DNA of 64,000 bases, from positions 1,612,001 to 1,676,000 of the forward strand of contig NZ_CP019450.1 of NCBI RefSeq assembly GCF_001983995.1, read 5' to 3'. The stretch's first letter is position 1. Each line of letters starts with the position of its first letter. The notes under the pieces were generated by a model. The model was not told where the DNA came from. It worked only from the letters and a program-made list of their open reading frames with translations, and did no database searches. This DNA comes from Halioglobus japonicus. Lineage in GTDB: Bacteria; Pseudomonadota; Gammaproteobacteria; Pseudomonadales; Halieaceae. Below, in pieces: positions 8,201 through 14,439 of this stretch. A program made the translations under genes and the position numbers.

Positions 8201-8289
8201 GTCCGCTTTCGTCCACAAAGCTGCCCTTCACATTGAAAAGGATTTTCGATGCAAACTGACTTTTTCTACATTCCAAGCTGTTATGAGGC
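8201..8289 (+). repeat. Inter-cassette module and right arm of the 21-bp inverted repeat
   Basis: 8201-8221 mirrors 7432-7452 exactly. It continues as CTGCCCTTCACATTGAAAAG, GATTTTCGATGCA, ACTGACTTTTTC and ends AAGCTGTTATGAGGC, matching the module at 8846-8936 and, reversed, at 6934-7030. The GTTATGAGGC core at its end contains the first ATG of the lspA cassette. Confidence 0.75.
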
Positions 8290-8777
8290 AACAGAGCGTC
8301 ATGCTTAAGAGAGCTTTCCTGGTGGCTATGATTGCCTTGTCAGTAGTTGGTTGCGACCAGACCACTAAACATATTGCCCAGTCGCAACTGGCACACGATA
8401 AGTCCCATAGCTATTTCTATGACTCATTTCGGTTAACCTATGCCGAAAACACCGGGGCTTTTCTAAGTCTTGGTTCCAAACTTCCGGACACCACAAGATT
8501 CGCCATCTTCTCCATCTTGGTAGGAGGAATGCTTCTCGGAGCCATCATTTACACTCTAACAAGCCCAAGTCTTACGAGCTTGGAGCAATTCGGCTGGTCT
8601 GTAGTTATTGGCGGTGGGCTAGGTAATCTCCACGACCGCATATTTAACAATGGTGCTGTAATCGATTTTCTAAATTTAGGGATCGGTAGCGTTAGAACGG
8701 GTATCTTCAATATTGCAGACATGGCTATTCTTCTCGGCATTGCATTAATACTATGGCCCAAGCGTCGTGCCTCATAA
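8283..8777 (+). CDS. lspA: Signal peptidase II (lipoprotein signal peptidase) in a cassette
   Basis: Aspartic protease of the inner membrane that cleaves the signal peptide of diacylglyceryl-prolipoproteins. The 164 residues show four hydrophobic segments and the family motifs: DQTTK near the N terminus, GNLHDR and VIDFLN with one catalytic Asp, and FNIADM with the second. The first ATG (8283) is inside the GTTATGAGGC core. The ATG at 8301 (MLKRAFLV) is an alternative in the same frame with a weak AGAG upstream. The stop lies inside the next attC. As a cassette it is likely an extra copy beside the chromosomal gene. The N-terminal stretch ALSVVGC resembles a lipobox itself. Confidence 0.88.
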   Translation: MRQQSVMLKRAFLVAMIALSVVGCDQTTKHIAQSQLAHDKSHSYFYDSFRLTYAENTGAFLSLGSKLPDTTRFAIFSILVGGMLLGAIIYTLTSPSLTSLEQFGWSVVIGGGLGNLHDRIFNNGAVIDFLNLGIGSVRTGIFNIADMAILLGIALILWPKRRAS

Positions 8778-8848
8778 AAAGTCACGGCAGCAAGGGGGCT
8801 TCGCGCGGGGACGCCGTGACCTGCGCCCCCGCGTCAAGTGTTATGAGC
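8769..8848 (+). other. attC-like recombination site after lspA
   Basis: It opens CCTCATAAAAAGTCACGGC and closes GCGTCAAGTGTTATGAGC, with GTCACGGC/GCCGTGAC able to pair inside. The first core is degenerate (AAAAA where others have TAACA). The lspA stop codon is in this core. Confidence 0.65.
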
Positions 8849-8936
8849 GTCCGCTTTTGGCCCTTAGCTGCCCTTCATATTGGAAAGGATTTTCGATGCA
8901 CACTGGCTTTTCCGTAAACGTATCTGTTAGATGACT
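8846..8936 (+). repeat. Inter-cassette module
   Basis: Starts at the end of the lspA attC (GCGTCCGCTTTTGGCCC), continues TTAGCTGCCCTTCATATTGG, AAAGGATTTTCGATGCACAC and ends TATCTGTTAGATGAC, where the next gene begins. It is the clearest case of attC core, module, second core, gene. Confidence 0.75.
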
Positions 8937-9329
8937 AGCATGATTCGAGTTATTACATGCATTCTTCTTTCACTTTTTTCGGCGTGTGCGCTCGCTTGCA
9001 CTGTTCCAATGATGGGTGCAGATTTTGATGAGCTCATTACAGTAGAGGAAATCGGAAATAATGGTTTTAAAGCTACCATTTCTAAGGAAGCAAAGGGGCT
9101 AAGTTACGGTGCTGAAGCTACCGTACAATATTATCCTGCTAGTTCTGAGCACAGGATTGGTGAGTATTCAAAAAGGGTTCAATTAATAGAGCAAGGCTCT
9201 AACTATGTTTCCTCTTTTGAATTAGAGAAAATTGAAGGGCATATTCCTTTCTTGCAAGTGTTTTGGTACCCAGAGCAATGCTGTTTATGTGGAGCCTTCG
9301 GCAAATCAGATGACCTTTCACTTGACTAA
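8931..9329 (+). CDS. Secreted, cysteine-rich cassette protein
   Basis: A 132-residue protein with a signal peptide (MIRVITCILLSLFSACALAC) and a small soluble domain. Mature cysteines sit near the N terminus and in EQCCLCGAF near the C terminus, suggesting disulfides or metal binding. ACALAC also loosely resembles a lipobox, so lipidation is possible but not clear. The start is ATG 8931 within the core site, or ATG 8940 (MIRV...). No family recognised. Confidence 0.6.
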   Translation: MTSMIRVITCILLSLFSACALACTVPMMGADFDELITVEEIGNNGFKATISKEAKGLSYGAEATVQYYPASSEHRIGEYSKRVQLIEQGSNYVSSFELEKIEGHIPFLQVFWYPEQCCLCGAFGKSDDLSLD

Positions 9330-9339
9330 TTTACCTAAG

Positions 9340-9415
9340 AAGCAAGTTTGTCTCCGATTTCGAGGCTGGGACAGCCTCTACTGCATTTCCATTGCCCAAA
9401 ATGCTCGCGTTCACG
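9340..9415 (+). other. Degenerate attC-like site
   Basis: AGCAAGTTTGTC at the left and CTCGCGTTCACGCG at the right resemble the arms of the other sites, with a GAGGCTGGGACAGCCTC hairpin between. Both core sequences are worn, so this is a weak call based on position before another GTCCGCTTTTGGCCCC copy. Confidence 0.35.
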
Positions 9416-9450
9416 CGTGTCCGCTTTTGGCCCCTTAGCTGCCTTTAATG
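9416..9450 (+). repeat. Truncated inter-cassette module
   Basis: GCGTGTCCGCTTTTGGCCCC followed by TTAGCTGCCTTTAATGG matches the first part of the full modules. The second half and the terminal core are replaced by unrelated sequence before the next gene. Confidence 0.6.
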
Positions 9451-9490
9451 GTCACCCTCAACTTTAAGCGAGAACAGTAAGGATGTTTCG

Positions 9491-10000
9491 TTGCACTCAA
9501 TAGTCACCAGTAAGCGGATACAGAGGGTTCTAGCAGTAATAGTTTTGACGATATTTAGTGGTTCAGCATCTGTTGCTGCTGCCGAGAAGAGGTATGATCT
9601 AGTTTACGAGTGCCACGATGCATCTGGTGCGGAGGTCTCACTCAGCTCCCATTCCCAAGTGTCGGAAGTCAAAGAGTTTGCCAACAAAGAAGTTCCCTTA
9701 AGTTTTAGTTTTGGCCTAAGGGAGGGCGAAGACACCATAGACTACGCTGTTGATCATTCCGTCTTGGATAGAGACAGTAAATCCGCTATGAAGCTGACAG
9801 TGGTTTTGGATGAGCCACACTATAAGTTTGCCTACTCGGTTAGTGGCCCCAACGTTTGGCAATTCAATTTAAATCTCGACTTAGATATAGCTAGTATTGT
9901 ACTTATAGAATCGTCTGCTAAGTGGGAGCAAGCGTCTGCAACAGTCTACCAATCAAAGTGCAAGCAAATAGCCGTACACCCTGAGCTTTGGCGTAAATGA
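9491..10000 (+). CDS. Secreted protein of unknown function
   Basis: A 169-residue protein with a signal peptide (VLAVIVLTIFSGSASVAAAEK, cleavage near AAA-EK) and a soluble, beta-rich-looking domain with two Cys (YECHD and SKCKQ). The TTG start is chosen because AAGGA at 9479-9483 lies 7 nt upstream, an in-frame stop is at 9446 and no ATG fits. No family recognised. Downstream, ATGAATGTCCGCTCCTGGCC (the worn start of a module) directly follows the stop with no attC. This suggests a degraded cassette junction. Confidence 0.6.
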   Translation: MHSIVTSKRIQRVLAVIVLTIFSGSASVAAAEKRYDLVYECHDASGAEVSLSSHSQVSEVKEFANKEVPLSFSFGLREGEDTIDYAVDHSVLDRDSKSAMKLTVVLDEPHYKFAYSVSGPNVWQFNLNLDLDIASIVLIESSAKWEQASATVYQSKCKQIAVHPELWRK

Positions 10001-10002
10001 AT

Positions 10003-10020
10003 GTCCGCTCCTGGCCCCAT
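10003..10020 (+). repeat. Remnant of the inter-cassette module
   Basis: GTCCGCTCCTGGCCCCAT matches the first 18 bases of the module and lies between two consecutive rightward genes without an attC. Confidence 0.5.
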
Positions 10021-10037
10021 TCCTGTAGATACAATCA

Positions 10038-10445
10038 ATGAGTAATACATCCACAGGAGATAATAAATCACTTCTTATCGCCGTATCACTTGGGCCGCTT
10101 TATCCGGCCCTGTCTTATGGCTTTTTGTGGATCTTGCTATCTGCTGGCTTGCGAGGCGGTGATGTTATTGGTCGGATCTTGATGAATTCGCTAGTCTTTG
10201 GTCTGGCAGCAATAATTTGTACTGGCATAGCGGCCTTGTTGGCCAAAACCCAAGTAAAGGTGAGTGGTTTCACATTTGCAGTATGTAGTTACTACTTTTG
10301 GTACGAGCTACTTCCAAGGCTGAATGGCGTAGAGAGTCGTTTCAATGATTTCAGTGCGTGGTATACGCTTGTTGTCTCTGTTGGACTTCCTATTCTTCTC
10401 ACATATGTTCTAGCGTGGTGCTTTCGAAGGAGAGAAAGTGCTTAA
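10038..10445 (+). CDS. Multi-pass membrane protein, unknown function
   Basis: A 135-residue protein with about four membrane segments: LLIAVSLGPLYPALSYGFLW, MNSLVFGLAAIICTGIAALL, FTFAVCSYYFWYELL and YTLVVSVGLPILLTYVLAW. It ends in an arginine-rich tail (CFRRRESA). No motif identifies a family. It sits between two module remnants, in the same direction as lspA, and fits the pattern of small membrane cassettes here. Confidence 0.6.
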   Translation: MSNTSTGDNKSLLIAVSLGPLYPALSYGFLWILLSAGLRGGDVIGRILMNSLVFGLAAIICTGIAALLAKTQVKVSGFTFAVCSYYFWYELLPRLNGVESRFNDFSAWYTLVVSVGLPILLTYVLAWCFRRRESA

Positions 10446-10451
10446 GATCAA

Positions 10452-10469
10452 CGTCCGCTTTTGGCCCCA
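10452..10469 (+). repeat. Remnant of the inter-cassette module
   Basis: GTCCGCTTTTGGCCCCAT, followed by TGCGGAC, lies immediately before the next gene. It retains the first 16-18 bases of the module only. Confidence 0.55.
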
Positions 10470-10477
10470 TTGCGGAC

Positions 10478-10696
10478 ATGAATCAAAGAGTCACTTTAAC
10501 TTTACTCCTGGTATCGCTAAGTGGGTTTGCGATGGCTACGCCGTGCAGCCTCGAACTGGAGCTTGTTCACAGTGTCCCGCCTACATACCCGGCCGGGCCT
10601 GTTGCCTACCACTCATGTCACACAGGTTACGTTACGATAGGGTTTCGGGTGGAAAAGGACGGCAGCCGGATATTTTTGACTTCAGATCGGAGCTGA
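10478..10696 (+). CDS. Short secreted protein with a partial TonB C-terminal-like segment
   Basis: A 72-residue product: a signal peptide (VTLTLLLVSLSGFAMA), then a segment with VPPTYPAG and GYVTIGFRVEKDGS. This resembles the first half of a TonB C-terminal domain (PxYPxxA...GxVxVxFxVxxDG). The usual second half is missing; the frame ends at 10696 and neighbouring frames do not restore it convincingly. It is probably a truncated gene, or a small cassette protein that matches by chance. Bases 10697-10940 downstream hold no recognisable gene. Confidence 0.4.
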   Translation: MNQRVTLTLLLVSLSGFAMATPCSLELELVHSVPPTYPAGPVAYHSCHTGYVTIGFRVEKDGSRIFLTSDRS

Positions 10697-10940
10697 TTCG
10701 GGGGGAGGCTCACTACTCGCTCTGCAAAACTGAGCCTGTAGGATACTGTCGGGTAGGTGACTCTTGGTTTTGAGTTATCGGTGTTCTTCCAGCCTGATTA
10801 AGACGGTGGAGGTTGTCAGTCAAAACATCGATGCTCGCGAAAACCAGGGAGCAGTCCTCGTCCGGCAGGCTTTGTTGAGTTGGTTGCAGGCCGCTGAGGG
10901 TGGGAAGCTCAGTCGCGGATAATCCAACTCTAGCGACTGA

Positions 10941-11246
10941 TCAAATCCTACCGCGCTCGTAAGCCGGTTGATCGTATTGGCTGTAATCAATGCTCTCTAG
11001 TACCCATGAGTTTGCCTGCTCAGACTGTCGCTCTTCGATAGATTTCCCGAATACCTCGAAATGGACTCGGGCCATCAGGGACTGCAGTTCATCTTTGGAT
11101 GCAAGGCCCAGGAATGAGCCAGCCTGAATAAACCCCTCAAGACGATGACGGTCGACTGGAGAGGCCTTGTGGCCGTCCCTTGACGCTCGAAACATGCGCG
11201 CGAGGCGGGTTTCAACTTCTTCAAGATAATCTTCTCTAGTTCTCAT
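10941..11246 (-). CDS. Small unknown protein, last gene of the integrase operon
   Basis: A 101-residue, highly charged soluble protein, helical in appearance (EDYLEEVETRLARMFRASRD, ERQSEQANSWVLES). No motif recognised. It is the most distal of four small genes that follow the integrase on the minus strand, 16 nt after the previous stop, so it is very likely co-transcribed. Such cargo beside an integrase often concerns element maintenance or host interaction, but the sequence gives no direct clue. Confidence 0.6.
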   Translation of the reverse strand: MRTREDYLEEVETRLARMFRASRDGHKASPVDRHRLEGFIQAGSFLGLASKDELQSLMARVHFEVFGKSIEERQSEQANSWVLESIDYSQYDQPAYERGRI

Positions 11247-11262
11247 ATCACTTACTCAAAAT

Positions 11263-11619
11263 TTATTGAAAGCCATATTCAGGCTGCCACTGCTCAACAT
11301 TCCGCCACCGGTGCCATAACCGATGGAAGAGAGCAGCCCCTCCCTGGATAACGGTCTCAGGGTATCGATTCAGCGCTATTCTGGCATGGATTACGCCCAT
11401 GGCGGCATCGCGCTCTCTCTCGTATAGCAAACCGATGTCCGGAATGGAGACCAGCCACTCCTGCGTGGGCCGGATGAGGGCGCGGTTGGCGCTCAGCAGT
11501 ACAGAGGCGGCAATACGCGCTTGCTTGTGGTTGTGGTCCAGGGCCAGGTCGAGCAGGATTGTTATGGACCGCTGGTAACGTATCTCTAAGGCGGTTTCCT
11601 GGTTTAAAGGTTTCATCAT
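11263..11619 (-). CDS. Small unknown protein of the integrase operon
   Basis: A 118-residue soluble protein, predominantly helical in appearance (ETALEIRYQRSITILLDLAL; HKQARIAASVLLSANRAL), starting MMKPLN with two adjacent ATG codons. No known family identified. The N-terminal half vaguely suggests a helical-repeat packing, which I cannot substantiate. It is separated by 49 nt from the upstream gene and 16 nt from the downstream one, on the same strand. Confidence 0.6.
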   Translation of the reverse strand: MMKPLNQETALEIRYQRSITILLDLALDHNHKQARIAASVLLSANRALIRPTQEWLVSIPDIGLLYERERDAAMGVIHARIALNRYPETVIQGGAALFHRLWHRWRNVEQWQPEYGFQ

Positions 11620-11668
11620 GGTGTGGTGTCGTCCAGAGAATGGGAATAGAGGAGCGGTGCGAGCACCG

Positions 11669-11947
11669 CTAGTAGTGGTCGGTTTCCTGTGTGGAGCCGG
11701 TATCCGGCTTTTTATCGCGTTCGTCCTCGGCGATCTCTATACCCAGGTACACGGCCAGCGAGCGGGTAGCGCATTTGAAGGAGGTTTTTACCACCTCCGG
11801 TCGGTACCAGTGCCTGAGCCAGGTACGGCCCAGAGACTCCTGGTCCCCTTGTCGTTTGGCTTGCTTGTGCATCCGCCAGATAGTACGGAAGTGGTAACCC
11901 CCACATGTGAAAATGAATAGAACCGCAGTAACTACAGGATCATCCAT
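11669..11947 (-). CDS. Small protein with N-terminal membrane segment, integrase operon
   Basis: A 92-residue protein. Residues about 4-20 (PVVTAVLFIFTCGGYHF) form a single membrane anchor, followed by a basic region (RMHKQAKRQGDQ) and a polar C-terminal tail. No family known. Its ATG overlaps the stop of the 105-residue gene by one base, implying translational coupling within the integrase operon. Confidence 0.6.
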   Translation of the reverse strand: MDDPVVTAVLFIFTCGGYHFRTIWRMHKQAKRQGDQESLGRTWLRHWYRPEVVKTSFKCATRSLAVYLGIEIAEDERDKKPDTGSTQETDHY

Positions 11948-12264
11948 TATTCATACCCTCCGATCATGTGTGGCGGGAGGCGATCCAATAGAAGTAGATG
12001 GAACTCTCTCTCGAGCACTGTGAGGTCTGCGTCCATGGGGAGAAGATCATTCTCCAGCAGGTAATCCCTGAGCCAAATTACTACTGCATCTTCGTTGGAA
12101 GAGCAGATTTCTCTAGCGATGAAGCTCGCTATGGTCTTCCCTTGAGGATCGATCCCTTCTCGGAGGCAGAGGTGGCGGGCCACCTGCTGAACGTACTTTT
12201 TTTGGGCTTTCTTCGCCTCTTGAACCAGTTGATCCAGTGTGAATGTCTTGTTCCAGATACTCAT
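11947..12264 (-). CDS. Small unknown soluble protein coupled to the integrase
   Basis: A 105-residue soluble, charged protein (FTLDQLVQEAKKAQKKYVQQ near the N terminus). No motif identified. Its ATG overlaps the integrase TGA (ATGA arrangement at 12261-12264), a strong sign of co-translation with the integrase, and its own stop overlaps the next gene by a base. It could act in recombination or be cargo. Confidence 0.62.
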   Translation of the reverse strand: MSIWNKTFTLDQLVQEAKKAQKKYVQQVARHLCLREGIDPQGKTIASFIAREICSSNEDAVVIWLRDYLLENDLLPMDADLTVLEREFHLLLLDRLPPHMIGGYE

Positions 12265-13457
12265 TGTTGATCTCCTGTTTGGCCTTTCTGAGAGTCGTTA
12301 TTCATCCGTTCGTTGAGGAGTGCCTCGAAGGCAGAGCCATCGCGCCGCGTAAGGTCGGGGGCGAACTTGGCATATTTTTGTAGGGTAACTGTGGGGTCTG
12401 AATGCCCTAGAACCTGGGATACCCAGAGCACGTTCTCGCCGGCTGCCAACCAGAGGGCTGCGGCCGTATGGCGGCTCTGGTAGAGCCTGCGGTAGGGCAG
12501 GTCCAGGAGGCGCAGTAGTGGCTTCCAGACGCGATTGTTGACGTTCTGGATGGTGAGGGGGTTGCCCTCGCCGTTGCAGAACACGTACTCCATGCCGCCG
12601 GTACGCTTTTCCTGCTCCTTCAGAGCGTTATAGACGAACTGGGACATGGGGATATCCCGGAAGGAACTGTCCGTCTTGGTGTCGGTCATTTCTCCGGCCA
12701 CCAGGCTCTCGCGCACCTGAATCTCCCGGCGCTCGAAATCGATGTACTTCCATTTCAGGCCGTGAATTTCACCAGTACGCATACCTGTGAAGAAGCGAAC
12801 GGTGAAGTAGCAATGAAAGTCCTCCCTGACGTGGGTGAGGATCCGCTGTACCTCGTCCAGGGTGAAGGGATTCACCTGGGTCTTGGGAACTTTCAGCGCC
12901 TTGATGTTCTGAAAGGGTGTTTCGAAGCCAAAGCGGTCCGCAGCCTCATTGCACACGAGGCGCAAGGGCACCATGACGGTATTGATCCGGGCGTGAGAGA
13001 GTCCCTGGCTACCGTCTTTGCGGGGGATTTTGGCCAACTTAGCCCGGAAGGCCAGGATGTCAGCCCGGGTGATGTGGCTGACGGGTATCTCACCGAAGGC
13101 TGGGATGACATGCTTGTCCAGGGAGGACCGCAGCGTGGTCCGGTAGGAGTGCTTCCAGCTGACTTCGTTCTCGTCGAACCAGGTCTGGGAGAAATCGCTG
13201 AACGTGGGCGTATCTGCCTGCACTTGCTCTATTCGGTTTTCGTGCTGCCTGAATTCACCAACTCGATCTGAGTTAGGAAAATAATTTTCATATTTGAAGG
13301 AGCCCAAGAGGACCTCCGCCTCAATGCGCTCCAGAATTGCGGCTAGCCGTTTTCGATTAGCGGGTTTATCCGGCAGTTTTGTGTATTCACGGCAGCGGAC
13401 TCCCCGATATCGGAAATCGATAAAGAGCAGACCGCGTCTAGACCTTATGGATCCCAT
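12261..13457 (-). CDS. Tyrosine-type site-specific integrase (DUF3596 arm-domain type)
   Basis: Integrase that catalyses insertion and, with an excisionase, excision of the island. The start MGSIRSRRGLLFIDF at 13457 is favoured over longer frames because TAAGGAGG lies 5 nt upstream on the minus strand; this gives 398 residues. The N terminus (FIDFRYRGVRCREYTKL) matches the DUF3596 arm-binding segment of Pseudomonas-type prophage integrases. A SAM-like core-binding domain follows at about 95-190. The catalytic domain shows Arg in FTGMRTGEIHGL, HTAAALW (in YQSRHTAA), LGHSDPTVTLQKY with His and the nucleophile Tyr. It follows the excisionase by 10 nt and overlaps the next gene. The tRNA-Met at 14129 is the likely target. 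Confidence 0.92.
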   Translation of the reverse strand: MGSIRSRRGLLFIDFRYRGVRCREYTKLPDKPANRKRLAAILERIEAEVLLGSFKYENYFPNSDRVGEFRQHENRIEQVQADTPTFSDFSQTWFDENEVSWKHSYRTTLRSSLDKHVIPAFGEIPVSHITRADILAFRAKLAKIPRKDGSQGLSHARINTVMVPLRLVCNEAADRFGFETPFQNIKALKVPKTQVNPFTLDEVQRILTHVREDFHCYFTVRFFTGMRTGEIHGLKWKYIDFERREIQVRESLVAGEMTDTKTDSSFRDIPMSQFVYNALKEQEKRTGGMEYVFCNGEGNPLTIQNVNNRVWKPLLRLLDLPYRRLYQSRHTAAALWLAAGENVLWVSQVLGHSDPTVTLQKYAKFAPDLTRRDGSAFEALLNERMNNDSQKGQTGDQQ

Positions 13458-13467
13458 GGGTGCCTCC

Positions 13468-13683
13468 TTATTGAATGCCGGCCATAAGGGCCGAGGTAGT
13501 GGGACGCCGCATGTCCTGCTCAATACGCTCCCATATGAAAAGAAGTTTCCTACCGCCAAACGGCCTGAAATAATGGATGCCCTCCAGGAGGACGGAGTCC
13601 TTCAGTCGTGACCTCACAGTTCGTACGTCGTAGCCTATTTTCTCGGCAAGTTGTGCTGTGGTCAGGTATGTAAAGTTGTCCAT
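13468..13683 (-). CDS. Excisionase-like helix-turn-helix protein
   Basis: A 71-residue protein from ATG 13683 (MDNFTYLTTAQLAEK). It has a winged-helix or MerR-like DNA-binding start (TTAQLAEKIGYDVRTVRSRL) followed by LLEGIHYFRPFGGRK, a pattern seen in small excisionases and regulators that precede DUF3596 integrases. The longer frame to 13749 is rejected because CTGGAG lies suitably upstream of 13683. It probably binds near the attachment site to direct excision. First gene of the leftward int operon. Confidence 0.75.
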   Translation of the reverse strand: MDNFTYLTTAQLAEKIGYDVRTVRSRLKDSVLLEGIHYFRPFGGRKLLFIWERIEQDMRRPTTSALMAGIQ

Positions 13684-13998
13684 AAAATGGCTCCAGACAA
13701 TTGGGTGACCGGTGGGCCCCATGCCCTGTTGATCACCATGTAGAGCCAAGATTTCATGGATATTGATATTGCGCTGGCAGATGGGAAATGAGCGTTTTCC
13801 ACAGCGGAGGCAGTGAAGGGCTTTGGCTAAGCTGTCCCATCAAATCTGCGAAAAATCTGGGCTGTAGGCCCGGATTTTTCGCCGCCGCCAAAGGCCACAT
13901 ATCGATCACAGATTCTGTAGGTTGTCCTCGCTGTGGGAAACCGCTAACCGTTGTTCCAGCGGGTGTTTTCGAGGAGGGGAAAACGCAGATATTGGGTC

Positions 13999-14042
13999 GG
14001 GCCCAGATTGGGCTCAATTTGGGCCCCATTTGGGCCCCAGCG
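13999..14042. repeat. Four GGGC(C/T)C motifs phased at exactly 11 bp
   Basis: GGGCCCAGATT, GGGCTCAATTT, GGGCCCCATTT and GGGCCCCAGCG start at 13999, 14010, 14021 and 14032. An 11-bp phase places each motif on the same helix face. They lie between the excisionase gene and the tRNA, where integrase arm or Xis binding sites would be expected. The remainder of 13684-14128 contains no gene I can support. Confidence 0.6.
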
Positions 14043-14128
14043 ATTTTCGGGAAAAAACAGCCAATCTTGCGCAATCGAAAATATGCGGCTAAGCTTATGA
14101 ATAATAAAGAAAAAGTGCTTGAATTAAG

Positions 14129-14205
14129 TGGTAGCTACGGGTGGACTTGAACCACCGACCCCAGCATTATGAATGCTGTGCTCTAACCAGCTGAGCTACG
14201 TAGCC
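14129..14205 (-). tRNA. tRNA-Met (CAU), probable integration target
   Basis: The minus strand gives a 77-nt cloverleaf starting GGCTACGTAGCTCAGC and ending CCGTAGCTACCA, with encoded CCA. The anticodon stem-loop CAGCATTCATAATGCTG carries CAT. The acceptor GGCTACG pairs with CGTAGCT (one G-U), and the T arm reads GTGGTTCAAGTCCAC. It closely resembles elongator tRNA-Met of E. coli (metT). Its 3' end faces the excisionase-integrase operon, the standard layout of an island inserted into a tRNA 3' end. Confidence 0.95.
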
Positions 14206-14439
14206 ACATTCTGCAAAACGGGACTGGCTGTCCCGAGGAGGCGCGCATTTTCCGCGATTGTCGGGTTCGAGTCAAGGCCCAGCGAAGGCATTTCTACCCC
14301 CTCCTTGATCAGGCCTAAAAACAGTCGGTTGGCGGCTGTCTGCAGGGTCAGAATCACGCCCAATCAGGCGCCACTGGCATCTCATTTTGCAATCACTCAC
14401 TATAGATGGCCTGACTTCGCAGCTTGCAGGTAACGAGTG

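Noticed and set aside
13788..14150. 120-residue rightward frame containing CPRCGKP
   Set aside because: It runs over the phased repeats into the tRNA gene on the opposite strand and lacks a supported start; the Cys pair is likely chance.
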